A DNA stretch of 64,000 bases from Impatiens glandulifera (GCF_907164915.1 NC_061863.1:43063382-43127381), one strand, 5' to 3'; shown: positions 10,056 through 22,500, counted from the stretch's first letter. Numbers and translations are program-made. The notes: generated by a model from the sequence alone, not told the origin.

Positions 10056-10810
10056 CAACTTGTCACTGCAATAGAATTCATTCTATAAGCAGCTTTATTT
10101 GGGATTGACGTACCAGGGATTAGATCAATACAATGTTGAATATTTCGCATGGGAGGAAGACCCGTAGGAATCTCTTCAGGTACGACATCAACAAATTCTT
10201 GTAAAAGAGGCCGCACTTGTAGAGGAATGATATTATCTTCCTTGTTTTCTTCCAAAACCACCAATGCAAACACCCCTAATGATTCATTCATTACATCCTC
10301 AAATTGTGATTTGGTGAGCAAATTATTTCCTTCTTCCTTTGATGGTTTAACAATGTCCTTCATTCTTGAAGGTCCCAAAATTATTTTCTCGCCATCTTTT
10401 ACAAAAGTATAGGTATTTTTGAATCCATCATGTTGTGTTTTCCTATCAAATTGCCAAGGTCTTCCAAGAAGCAAATGACAAACATCCATAGGGATAACAT
10501 CACACCAAACTTCATCTTTGTACTTGTCTCCAATAGAAAATTGAACGAGACATCGATTATTTACCTTTACTTCATTACCTTTTCGAAGCCATGATAATTT
10601 ATAAGGTCGAGGATGATTTTCGGTTTTTAATTGCAGCTTCTCCACCATAGCTGTAGCCACAACATTTTCGCAGCTTCCTCCATCGACAATGATGTCACAC
10701 ACCTTGCCATTTGACGTGCATCTAATGTGAAAAATATTATTATGAAGCCATGAATCATCTGGACATAAGTGGTGTTGAGGATACGCCGTATTACTAAAGC
10801 TTCCCCACAA
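10055..10810 (-). pseudogene. Aspartic protease and linker of the Ty3/gypsy element
   Basis: The retropepsin-like part has the flap-side motif HIRCTSNGKVCDIIVDGGSC, where the active-site triad reads DGG, seen in this group of plant elements instead of DTG/DSG. It is followed by VCHLLLGRPWQFDRKT, a second conserved hallmark. The C-terminal linker (EEIPTGLPPMRNIQHCIDLI) is the usual start of RT. The frame is displaced from gag by a shift near 10750-10765. Confidence 0.88.
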
Positions 10811-11926
10811 TCTTCATAAGTGATATCTCCCTCCTCGTTACATTCATCGTAAATTGGTGTTGTCTCCTCATTCTCTTCTTCATACTCTTCCTCAACGAGA
10901 GTAATGATTCTTCGATTTGGACAATCAACGGCAAAATGTCTAAACCTTTTGCACTTGAAACAAGTTTTTTGATTAGTTGGACCACTTGATTTTTCAAAAC
11001 TAGCACCACCATCCTTACTTGTAAAAGATTTATGTTTTACGTCTTTTACAGCTGGACTGTTCTTGGTAGTAGAAGCACTTCCTCGGTTATAGGCGCCACC
11101 ACCCGATGAGAAACATCCCCCAAAATGACTCGATTTTTTTTTGTTGTTTTTCAACTTTGAGAGCCAACTGACATACATCATTATATGTCAAATATTGCTG
11201 CAATTGGACCACATTTCTAATTTCATATCGTAGCCCTCCAAGAAAATGAGCAATAGTTTGTTCTTCCGGCTCCAAAACATCGCATCGCATCATAAGATTT
11301 TCAAATTCAGCCACGTAGTCTTCCACAGATAGATCCTTCTGCCTGAAGTTGTGATATTTGAGAAAAGCATCTTGGCGATAATTATTCGGCAAAAATTTCC
11401 TCCTTAACTCCTTCATTTTGTCCCATGTTTTGATCTTTTTCTTGCCATCACGCACACGTTGCTTCTTAAGGTGTTCCCACCAAATGGACGCATATTTTTT
11501 TAATTTGATAACCACTAACTTCACCTTGTTATCTTCTTGAACATCTTTGAACTCAAAAATTCTCTCAACGGTATTGTGCCAGTCAATGAATTCATCAGGA
11601 TTATTTCTTCCTTCAAAATCTGGAATATCAACTTTAAAATCCAAAAACCTGTGGCGGACATTGTTTCTTTGGAACCATTGACCACGAGATGCACGGTCAC
11701 TTGCGTCATTATCATCATGAAATGGATTGAAATCCTCATCATTAATTCTTGAATTATCATCTGAATCATGACCATCAACATCATGTTCACGATATTCGCC
11801 ACGCGCAAGGCATTGTTCGAGTTGCTGCACTTGTCTCCTTAAATCTTCTAACTCAATATCACGAAGGTCTCTTTGACGAGGTTTAGGTTCATCATCATTT
11901 GGTCCTCTTCTTCTCCGACCAACCAT
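10627..11926 (-). pseudogene. Gag of the Ty3/gypsy element, frameshifted
   Basis: I place the start at ATG 11926 (MVGRRRRGPNDDEPKPRQRD), after the primer site; an in-frame ATG at 11950 lies inside the primer site and is less likely. Order: basic N terminus, coiled coil (LEDLRRQVQQLEQCL), retrotransposon gag core (IDWHNTVERIFEFKDV and KMKELRRKFLPNNY), then a CCHC zinc knuckle (CFKCKRFRHFAVDC) in which the usual GH is RH. A frameshift near a run of nine T residues (11134-11142, plus strand) splits core and knuckle. It would form the particle and package RNA. Confidence 0.88.
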
Positions 11927-11937
11927 TGTAAACCAAA

Positions 11938-11949
11938 GCTCTGATACCA
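11938..11949 (-). promoter_or_regulatory. Primer binding site (tRNA-iMet)
   Basis: Element strand reads TGGTATCAGAGC three bases inside the 5' LTR. It is complementary to the 3' end of initiator methionine tRNA. Confidence 0.92.
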
Positions 11950-11952
11950 CTT

Positions 11953-12384
11953 TGACACCGAGAAATTAGAGAGATATGAAGTAACATAAGAAATCACTCG
12001 ACACTCTTCACTCTAGGAATCCCTGACACCGAGAAATTAGAAAGATATGAAGTAACACAAGAAATCACTCGACACTCTTCACTCTAGGAATCCACCAAAA
12101 GAGTTTAGAGCAAGATAAATAGAAGATAAACTTCTAAACAAGCTTAAAGCTCAAAGTAATTATTATATCAAAAGTGAGTTGTCTTTCACGATTACAAAAA
12201 GGCCTACAAACAAGCAAAACTAAAAAGTTGGAACAACTCTCCAAAAAGAAGTAAATAAACTTTACTACTAGATAATTAAATATTATGACGGTCGATTTCC
12301 AAAAGTGACTATTTGAATTCCACCACACTTCATTAATTTGATCTTATCTTTTTGACTTCTAGAGGTTTCCCAATTCCAGCATCA
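11953..12384 (-). repeat. 5' LTR of the Ty3/gypsy element
   Basis: 432 bp, matching 7176-7606 with about 11 base differences (all transitions as read) and one single-base indel. It contains the same 71-bp internal duplication (11953-12023 against 12024 onwards). Confidence 0.92.
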
Positions 12385-12389
12385 ATGTC

Positions 12390-13139
12390 TTAATATAAAT
12401 TAAATAAATTTATAAGAATTAAATATATTTCTTATTAAAGGTTTATCATTATAGTCATAACATTTAATAATGTTTACATAACTATAAAATTATAATAAAT
12501 TGATTATAAATAAAGGTGTATAAATAGTCATTCAAATCAACACAATAATGTAAAAAAATATTATTGTCTACATTATTTAAAGGTAAAATCTCCTTAAAAG
12601 AAAATTGTATTTATTTTTATAAATTTTAAGAATAGTGTGTGAAAAAATATTAAAAAATTTGACTAACTTTTTTCTTCAAATTATATATTCTCTTATGAAA
12701 AAATGTCAAGATAATTTTTTTTTGTAAACTAAACTATAATAGAGACATAAATAATAAGTGTCTTATATGGCATCTATCAAGGGTGCATAATCAAATTTTA
12801 AATATATTTTCTTAGTTTTTTCTTCAAATGTCTAAATAAATTATTTGGGATAAATGATGTATCGATATTATCTCAAATTAATTTTAGAAAAATTAAAGGA
12901 CAAAATAAATAATTTTGATGAAGTGTTGTATTCATTTTATCTAAATAAGAATTATTTTTATTTTAATTCTAAAAATATACGAAAATAAATAAATAAAATA
13001 AATTGGTAAAATAATTCTCATATTTATTTTAATATTTTGTGTATTTTAAAAGATCAAAATTAAGCAAAAAAGGTGAAAGAAAAATCAATTTCAAATAAAC
13101 TCTTAAAGATTTAATAAAATATATATATGTGATCATGTG
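12390..13139. other. AT-rich spacer
   Basis: No reading frame of note, no RNA fold and no repeat structure beyond short TA/AT runs were seen between the gypsy element and the repeat starting near 13140. Confidence 0.6.
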
Positions 13140-13483
13140 TGGCCGAAACTAAATGAATTAGTTGCAACGCACGCTAGGACCATCGGATAAGCGCTAGATT
13201 TTCATACAGCGTCTAGGAAAGAGCCGCGTAACCAGTTGTAGCCAAAGCAATGTGCGCCCGGGCCACAGCGGAACGACTAACGCCCCGTTAGCTAGTACAC
13301 TAATAGACAACCCATACGCAACGACGCTGGACGGAATGCCCAAAGACACTCAAAACGCTGTCATTTTGAGCGCCACCTTCATCTCCAACGCGACGCCGGA
13401 GTGGATAAGCTCTTAGGATCTGTGTTGATCTTGTCTTTTTGGAACTCGACCATTGGTCCACCAAATTGACTAATTTAAAGTCC

Positions 13484-13514
13484 AGAATGATCACCCTACG
13501 ATGGTGATCATTCT
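13484..13514 (+). other. Conserved 12-bp stem-loop in the noncoding repeat (copy 1)
   Basis: AGAATGATCACC pairs perfectly with GGTGATCATTCT around the loop CTACGAT. The counterpart at 60796-60824 has a different closing pair but still pairs. Confidence 0.8.
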
Positions 13515-14433
13515 CCTCTACGAAAATAAGGATGAATCATCCCTATTTTGGCCACTTGAGTCATGAATAGTCAAAACGCCATTAATGACTTTTGGCTGAT
13601 CTGATTTATTAGGTTGGATCAACCGACTTAGGAATGCTATAAATAACTTTCCTAAGTACTTCTAAAGCAAAGGAACTAACTCATAACCTCAAAATCGAAG
13701 AAAATCATAAATCTGTCATTAAAGCTTGAAACTTTCGGATTTTATGAATTTTTTGTTTGAGGCCTTCAAACTTGGATTTGAGCATCCAAAAAGCTTCCAT
13801 AAGGATCTAGGAGTATTCTCCAATCTTTGGTAAGGTTCCAATCACCCTCTAATTCATATTTACAATGTGGATTTGAAATTTTTATATTTCAAATTGCATA
13901 AGCTTGAATGCTTGTTGTTTATGGTTTTTATAGTTGAAAATTAATCCCTATATGATTTAGAAACTAGCTGGATATGATAGAACTGATCAATCGAGCTAAA
14001 TAAAAAAAACACAAATTTGAATTAAAAAAACAAAAAAAAAAACGGGTTTGTTGTTTTTGGGTTAATTATGTTGAATTACAGCCCAGAAAGCTTTCCAACA
14101 TGATTGTATTGATGTTGGGCAACTGTTTGGATAATGTTTAATCAAAATTAAAAAAAATTCAAAATATGAATTTTTGAGTTCTTGAATTGATCAAAATGAA
14201 CAATTAGTATTCTTGTTTTAGTATCAATCAAGTATATGTATTATAAGAAAGATATTGGATAGCTCCTTACACTTCAAAACAACTTTAAAATCAAAAAACC
14301 AATTTTTTATTCAACATCACTCCTGAATCTTTATAAAACTGCCGATCTTTGAGGTGGATCAAAAGTTTACCCCGGAGATGCGAATGGAACTTATGAAGGA
14401 GTTAGTTGAGCTTCACAAACTATTTTGAACAAA

Positions 14434-14477
14434 TTGATCATCATCCATGTCGATTGATACCTTGAGATGATGATCAA
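14434..14477 (+). other. Second conserved stem-loop in the noncoding repeat (copy 1)
   Basis: TTGATCATCATC pairs with GATGATGATCAA across a 20-nt loop. The copy at 59930-59975 keeps the stem with one G-T pair. Confidence 0.75.
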
Positions 14478-14820
14478 CATATTCCTTAGAGCTTTGTGAA
14501 GCCACCCAAGCTCTTAGATCAAAGAATTAAAGCTAAAAAATGAATTAAAAAAACCCGCACTTGGTGTTCTTGAGGACCGAGGCTCATTAGTCTGGGACCG
14601 AGAATCCTCGGTTCAGACCGAGACTAAAGACTGAGAAAATCAAACATAGGACCGATGTTCTTGAGCTATATCCGAGACATATGATCGATGTTCTTAAGCT
14701 AGGACCGAGAGATCTGACCGAGGATTTTCACCTAGGATTGAGAGGTTCGACCTAGGACCAAGACGCCATAACCCTAGGACCGAGAGTCCTAACCTTGGGA
14801 CTGAGATCTCATTTTATATT

Positions 14821-16440
14821 ATTAAAATTATATATATATATATATATATATATTTACTATTTTAGAGGTCTCAAAATTTAAATTTGCATTGGGTCTCAAA
14901 TTCTCATGACCCGACCCGACCCTGAGAATGAACATAAGTTAAGTTAAAATGCAGAATATAAAACATATTAATACAACTAATATATAACATGACAACACAG
15001 TTAAAAAAAAAATATTACAACGCAGAAATACAAAATTTTACAATATAAATTGAATATAAGTTAATTTAAAAATGAAAACGCAGTTTATATACAAATGAAA
15101 ATGCAATAAAATTACAATGCAGTTTACAATGTAGAAAATGACATACTTTTTAAAGTATTTTTCGGAAGATCCCGAAAACTCCACTATTACTTTTAAATAC
15201 AGAAAACTCAGTGTCGTTGAAGGTTAAATGAATGATCTTCTTTGATTCGTCAATTTCCTAGTTTTAGCCACTGCGGCCCACTGCGGCTACTTTTGATGGG
15301 TTGAGATCGTTCTCCTTTTGAAATTATTCTTCCGTTCTCCTTCATTGATACATATTTTCCTAGTTTCAGCAAGTTTTGGAGATCGTCTTTTGTTTGTCTT
15401 CTTCGAAGATCGTCTCTAGGGGAGTTTGCGATGGAGAAAACGGAGTTTGCAATGGAAAGCGCCCTTCTTTAGACAGAGAGAGAGAAAGTTAGGGCAAAAA
15501 ATGAGGAAGCTCGCACTATTATTTTAATTTTTTTATTCTACATTGGCATGCCATGTAGGGAGTCGTTGTTCTAGTCCTTCCTCTGTCATTTCTCTATATA
15601 AAATAATAAAAAAATATGAAAATTTTTATTTTTATTTTTATAATGATGAGAAAAATATATATATATATATATAATGGAGAGAATATATATAAATTTGGCC
15701 TGTAAATAAATCGACTGAAGCTGGAAACTGATCAAATCGGAGCTAACCGAACCGATCAAACCGAGAAACCGGCAGTCCGAAATAACGTGAACCGAACCCA
15801 TTCGATTTGGTGCATCAGTTCTTTGGTTGCAGAACTGGACCACCGATTGACCAAACCGAGCCGTTGTATTTAAGCTTAAATGGAGCCTGTGGAATGATGA
15901 TACCTGGATTTTAATGTACTCAAAGCTAAAGTTTTAAGGCTTGAAGAAAGAATTAATAGCTGAAAGAGTGAGTTCTCTCTTTTGAAATGGGAGAGAACCG
16001 ATTCTTAGTATGATCTTTTAAGAATTTATTTGATGGAAATGTTTATTGATATTTGTTGAAGATTCTTTTAGTTTTTTAAGTATAATAAATAAATTGTATA
16101 TATTTTTTATGACTTTAAATTATATTAATAAAATTATTTTTTTTAAATTTAGTTTTTTTTGTTTTTTTTTTTAAATCGATTAAATCGAATAAACCGATCG
16201 AACTGACTGTCAAACCGATCAAACCAAACGGATTAGTATACCGAAACCGACGGGTTGTGATTTAAACAAATCGACGCCAACAATTTAGTTATATGTTTTG
16301 GTGTATAAACCAACGGAAGCGAACCCGAACAGAACCGCTTATATATATATATAAAAATATATATAAAATATGAGAAATTTCTGATAAAATACATATACAA
16401 AAGAGAAAATATAAAAATTAATTATTAACACTGGTGGTAG
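14821..16440. other. Spacer between noncoding repeat and CTF18
   Basis: Begins with a (TA)n tract (about 14830-14853), then AT-rich sequence. A less AT-rich stretch at 15240-15480 includes a GA-rich patch and has no recognised gene. Areas rich in AACCGA-type words (15700-15870 and 16185-16340) may be old transposon debris. No coding feature could be supported. Confidence 0.5.
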
Positions 16441-16449
16441 GATCTGCGG

Positions 16450-16464
16450 ATTGGTCTTCCCGCC
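16450..16464 (+). promoter_or_regulatory. CCAAT box (reverse) and E2F-type site upstream of CTF18
   Basis: ATTGG (reverse CCAAT, 16450-16454) is followed by TTCCCGCC (16457-16464), the core of the E2F consensus, about 70 bp before the CTF18 ATG. E2F sites are known from S-phase replication genes in plants, so cell-cycle control is a reasonable inference. Confidence 0.6.
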
Positions 16465-16533
16465 AAAAACACTCTTAACCCTTTCGCAGCTTATACTCTC
16501 TTTCTCGTAGAAGATACAGCACATTCAGTGACA

Positions 16534-19500
16534 ATGGACGACATGGATATGGATATTCCTCATCCAGAAGAGCTTGAATGGCTCGAAGGAAACTCTCACT
16601 TTCAGGACGATTACGAAGAATTCGAATCAGCGCAACCCTATCCCGATGATGATGAAGAAGAAGAAGATAGGCAACCTAAGTTATCGATCCCTTCAATACC
16701 TTCATCAATCATAGACCAACAACCTTCTCCTTCTGAGTTACAATTCCACAGTAGTAAACGTGTTCGACCAGATGCTTTCGATTCATCAAATCCTGACAAT
16801 AGATCCGAATCAAGTGACAAACGTATCAAGACTGGAGACGTAACTGCCGAGAATGAAAATGAAGACTGGCTTCATTATTCGCCGCCGCCTGAAAATGCTG
16901 ATGCGCCTGTGGAGGTAATTTTGGAGGAGACAACTCTTTCTCGATGGGCTAATGAAATTGAAGGTGATGTTATTCCGGTGACTGGATTAGATGGTGACAG
17001 AGTCTATGCAAAGATTAAAGCGGTCAACGAGGGTGATATGTCAAAGAAGTTGGATATGAAAGCGAATTCTGTAGGTATGAAAAGTAGTTTAAATCTCTTT
17101 AACTATCTTGAATGTTTCAGTAATACATGCTGTGAATCATTTTATGCTTGAACTTATTGAAATATCCATTTCCCTCAAGGAATCAGCGTTTTAGACAATG
17201 ACCCCATGTATAAAAAAAACACCTTCTCCTCATCAACAGACACTAAAATTGTTTCATAAAATAGAGAGTAAGAAGTTGGTTTCATTTGGTCAGTTTTTTA
17301 AAAGAATGGAATTCTCACATAAAGCAATATATTCTCAAGTAATTGGTATAATTAGATTTATTCCTAAATTGACATAAACATTCTCCATTAAACATGTTAT
17401 AATCACTATAACAACAGGTATTAGAGTGGTTAGTTCTTAAAATTTTGAAGTTGGTTAGTTGTGTATTTGGTGAACATTAAACATGTTAGTCATGATGTTT
17501 TGAGCTTCAGCAGATTATAGTTTTCCTTGAACAAAGGTCCTGAAAATCTAGGTAAGAGAGTCAGGCCATTAATTTCCTTCCATGTGCATGTTCAGACAGT
17601 CATTTCCTGTTACAAATATTTACTACCTATTATTTGCACCTGTCTTGAAAAATAATTTCTTGGATAAGATTGAAACTACGTATAAGAAATTCCCTTCGTA
17701 TAGTGTTTTAATTGAAGAGTTTCTGGGTGTAGCTGTTTCCATTTCGATTTTTCTGTTGCATAGCTTTTAGGAAATTTTCTTTATTAAATGACACTCTCAT
17801 TAGGCTGCCTTGTTCTTGCAGGTCTAATTTCAGAATCCATAAATGTCTTAATGCAAAAGGTGGAAAACAATGCCTTTACAAAGGTATGCTTTTGCCTTAT
17901 TTTGCAACTCAGAAGAATTAAGTTCTTAGAACAATGACCTTTTTTGGGAGCCTAGACCTTTTTTGGCCTTAATGTTTTATTAATTATTAGCTGTGTCCGT
18001 AAACAATTTTCTGGCTTCTTTGTCACCTGTTCGTACAAGTTCACAACCAATGCTTTAGTAAAGTTGTTATTGAACCAGTTATCTCTCTAGTTATAATTTT
18101 CTGTTGTTCTTATGTGTTTCTTCAAGTTAAAAGTTGAACTTAGTCATGGGTGTTTTTATCACCTCTTCCCACTGCATATATCAATGGGATTTTGATAGTT
18201 ATTTATTCACTTGGCTGCTTACTATCGCTTTGACAACATTTTACTGTGCTGCTATTTTAGGAATTCTAGGTGTATTCATTATTGATGTACTTTAGATATC
18301 TCATACAATCTCATCCTTTCCGAAGACATTTATTTATCTTGTTTCTTCTTCATAAGTAAAATATATTGAAGCACCAAGGTGGTTCATTGCCTTTTGGAGG
18401 ACTTCTATTTGTGACCAAAGTGATTTTCAATTTTTGAAAAGTAAGACTTATTTTATGTCATAACTCATGAATAAGAAAGGTCCCATCTAGTTACGTGAAG
18501 TTTAGAATATGTCTGATTTACTAATTCATACTCTGTTCTTGGATAATTATTTAAGTATTGCCTGTAACTCCCATTGATAGTCCTAATTTTATCTTACATT
18601 TAAGGCTCTCCAAGCTAGTGCTAGATGCCAGAATGACACTGTTCTTTCCGAAAGAGAAGTTTTGCATGAGAGTCTGTGGGTGGATAAATACTCTCCAAGT
18701 TCCTTTATGGAACTGCTCAGTGATGAACATACAAACCGTGAGGTGAATTACTGTTCATACCTATTTAAAAGTCAATATTTATCAGGCTCTATCCTAAAAA
18801 CATTTCCTTGGGAAATTGTGCATTGAGTATTGATTTCTCATATAATTTTCCTCAGGTTCTCATGTGGCTAAAACATTGGGATTCTTGTGTTTTTGGTTCT
18901 TGCATTAAGACTACAACGGATGATGTGTTGTCCTCTCTTAGGCTACATTCTTCAGTTTCCGAGAACCAAAAGTTGTCTGGCAAAAGATTTCCTGGAAAGC
19001 AGAAAGAGTCTTGGTTTATGAAAGAAAGTTCTACTGAAACCAAGAACAATGAAAAAGATGACAATGGATTGAAGGCTATTAAGGATCCTTGGAGTAAGAA
19101 GTCCAAGGTTTCTAGTCCATTAGAGCAGAAGGTCAGTATTGCTTCCCTTGCCTCACATTAAGTACATTGACACCACTTTCAGTGGGGAAGGGAAATAGTT
19201 ATTTAGAGAACACTTCCTCCTCATTGATGCTTAGTTTTCATCTATGCCTTATTATCTTGCAAACTCTCAGTGGTACATGCCTTGACCATTGACTATTTTG
19301 TTTGTGATGCTATATGATCATCTCATATAGCATAGAATTGAAGGTATCTCCTCTGTGATATATAGACAGTAAAAACTCAAGATAAGTAAAAGCTTAATAC
19401 ATTTGCTTTAATTCTTTTGTTGTCATCCATTAAGTATATTATACTATTAACAGTTGTTCCAGTATTTAGAGATGTATATAGAGGAGCTCTTAGATGTTGT

Positions 19501-22500
19501 GTTTTTCTTGTTCCCATATTCTTGGGATCATGTATATTTTCTATCCAAAATAGAAGTAACAAAAGAAACTCCTATATCGTCTCTCTGTATGTTCGTCGAA
19601 TCTTGTTTATCTGTAATGATAAGATTTGAACTATTGACCTCTCATAAGCATCCATTTATATTAACATTCAAAAGGAGAACGCGGTTTTCAAATATGACCT
19701 TTGTATAATGACAGGAAAATATTATTAATGCTTTACCTACCTATATATACATGCTTAATTGTTTTCTTTTCTCCATCTCCACGCTTTGTGGAATTTACAC
19801 CTACATATCATGCTTAGTCCTTTTTTTTTGCAGATTCTTCTACTTTGTGGACCTCCAGGTCTAGGAAAAACAACCCTTGCACATGTCACTGCAAGACATT
19901 GTGGATATCGTGTTGTGGAGGTCAGGACATGTTCTTCTTTCTTTGTTTATCATTTTCTTTGGAAACAAAATGATTCAGTGGTTTTCCTTGTTAATTTAGT
20001 TATTAAGGAAACTTGAAGGTTATCATCTTATTTGTTTTTCCCTTAGATACTAAGAGAGTTAAATCCTAAAGGACAATAATATTCTTCCTTAAGACAAATG
20101 TATCAAACATAAGTCAGATTATGCATATACGAAAACTAATGATTTTAGACACTAATGTTCATAATCTATTAATACATCTTTATGGAAGCTCTATTCTGAT
20201 TGTTGCTGAAAAGTAATGTTTGCTATGTGCTCTATTTTTACTTATATTCTTGAGATATTTATTTATGAGTACGAATATCCTTGTGCCCAAGCCTCAGATT
20301 TCCATGGGGTTTGTTTGTAAGAGGAATATACTGGAAAATGAAAAAAAGCCTTTTTAACTCTTATAGACTTTAGGGCGAGAAAAAGGAACTTGTCCTCAAA
20401 ATAACATCAACTTTTAGTAAAGCCCGTTTATTACCATTGCAAAGAAACACAAGGATATATTAATCCTGCATAGCTTTCTCCAATAGAATATTTATTTTGA
20501 TGATTGTCTTCATTGTTAAATTATTCATATGAACTTGTTAACTTTTTTTTCTACATATTTTATTTTCTCTTTTGAGAATTGTTTTTTGCAACATAGCCAT
20601 ATTCATTTTGAACAGATCAATGCAAGTGATGACCGGTCTTCATCCACACTTGAAGCTAAAATCCAATCTGTTGTTGAGATGGATATCAGGGATTCCATCA
20701 TGGCTGATTCGAAGCCAAGGTGTTTGGTGGGTATGCTAGTTTGTCAATGACTACTAGATGCCTTGGATATAACTAATTAATGTAACTTGTAGGTAATTGA
20801 TGAAATAGATGGAGCTTTGGGTGATGGCAAGGGTGCTGTAGAAGTTATTCTCAAGATGGTAATACTTTGCTATTTTAAGCTTTTCTCTTTCTAATATGCT
20901 TTATAACCAAGAACACATTCACTTAATTTTCCTTTGGCATTTTTGCTGCCATGATAAAGAGATTGGCATCAATATCTCCTAAACTTTTACTATAATCATC
21001 ATGTTAAGTAACCCAGAAGATTCCTAATGTTAGCTTGTTTTCTTACAAATATTAACCAATCCATGCAACACTGGGATGAAAGCTATAAAACAATTAATCA
21101 CATAACATTAAGAGAACAAAACACTGCCTAGTAATAACTTCCAGATTAATCTGCATATGTTGCTTTCCCAGTTAAAGACATTGTATGCCACATTTAGTTG
21201 CCTTCTCATGGCATGTTAGGCATCCTCGTTAATGACAACAAAAATTTCGAACGCCACAAAGATTAATAATAACTTCATAATATAATAAAAGCGTTGGAAG
21301 ACTCATTTAGCTATGTGGTAGAGCACCAAGAACTCATTAGTTCGAGCCTTCATAACCGGGCCATTTAAAAATTAATTAATAAAAGCGTTGGAAAGAGAAG
21401 CTGCAGTTGTCTACCTGTGGTCCATAATGATGTCTGTTTGTGCCACATCTCGTGCTAGAGTGATGACATGTCTTGTGTGCTAAAGAATCATGTTATCACA
21501 TTATGAAGGAAGTTATTTTGTTCTCTCCTAATTTCTCTAGTTTCTCATCCCATTTTCTTCATTATGTCAGCACTTCCTACCATATAAATTGATCTCTATC
21601 ACTATTTAAGAGCTCAAGGCATGTATGGAGGCAAAACAATTTCTAGTTTACTAGGGAGTTTTTAAATGAAAATGACGACCCTATTTGAGTCATGACTAGC
21701 ATTGAGACGACATGCCATTATTGTTTTGATTTGACAATATTCAGTTGGATCTAATTCTCACTCATGCCATCTAGGTTCAATATCTACTTGACTTGTAATT
21801 TTACTGTTTCCAAGGTTGTAAGTTGTAACTGAATTTGACTTATCAAATGTTTATTACTATTTTTCCTTATTACAAAACTATTTTTCATAGTTCTCTGGAG
21901 TTATGACTTGGAAACAAGTACAACAAAGAAGAACAAAAAGATTTTATGGGTAAATCACAAATAAGAGCTTTCTCTGTACCTGTTTGATGCAGGTGTCTGC
22001 GGGAAGATCAGACAAGGCAAAAGAAAGTACATCTAAAGAAGAACAGACTGAAAAATTGGCGTCAAAAAAGAAGCCCAAAAAAGCATCTTTGACAAGACCG
22101 GTCAGGACAAGTCAGACATAAGGTTAATTTTGGTAATTGTCATTATGTTTTATTGATGTTGGGGTAATGTACAGGTGATTTGCATATGCAATGATTTATA
22201 TACACCTGCCTTGAGGCCACTACGCCAGGTTGCCAAGTATGTCACTCTTTCTATACAATGTACAATCACAACATTTTCCTGTTTGTCAGACTGGATCTGT
22301 GATATATCTATGTAATTTTGTCTCATCAAGTGGTTCACAAGTTTTGTTTTTCATGACAAGCTTGTCAACATTTTTTTTTATGAGTGCGTTTTCTATATGG
22401 TCATTTTAGGGATTAAATTGAACTAGTGATTTATTTGTTTCTGTTTCAACTTTCAAGTCATCCCTCTATGACATGTCTAGAGTATCCAATTTACACTATG

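Larger units (their letters stand above)
7176..12384 (-). mobile_element. Ty3/gypsy LTR retrotransposon, structurally complete, CRM-like
   Basis: The element runs on the minus strand with near-identical LTRs at both ends (7176-7606 and 11953-12384). Each starts TG and ends CA, and 5-bp target duplications differ at one base (GTGTC 7171-7175, ATGTC 12385-12389). An iMet-type primer site and a polypurine tract sit at the correct positions. Gene order is gag, protease, reverse transcriptase, RNase H, integrase, which defines Ty3/gypsy. The reading frame is broken by several shifts and stops, so it is not autonomous now. The pol C terminus crosses the polypurine tract into the 3' LTR, a trait known from the CRM (centromeric) chromovirus lineage; that assignment is my inference. 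LTRs differ at about 11 bases plus one indel by eye, so insertion is fairly recent. Confidence 0.92.
13140..14820 (+). repeat. Noncoding hairpin-bearing repeat family, copy 1
   Basis: This stretch is homologous, at clearly diverged level, to the reverse complement of 61170-59436. Shared blocks in order: TGTAGCC/TGGCCGAAAC region, CTTTTTGGAACTC, a perfect hairpin (13484-13514), a TATA-like TATAAATA (13638-13645), CATTAAAGCTT, TTGGTAA.GTTCCAATCA, a second hairpin (14434-14477), and a run of imperfect CTCGGTCC/GACCGAG units (14570-14815). No protein frame is conserved between copies. A TATA box followed by a long leader would fit an LTR or nonautonomous retroelement, but terminal repeats and target duplications were not found. 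Function unknown. Confidence 0.7.

Noticed and set aside
7176..12384. Endogenous pararetrovirus
   Set aside because: LTRs, target duplications, a polypurine tract and an integrase domain define a Ty3/gypsy retrotransposon; no movement-protein domain is present.
19377..19708. Several short frames at CTF18 intron 4
   Set aside because: They lie between well-defined splice sites of CTF18, overlap on both strands and lack protein-like features.
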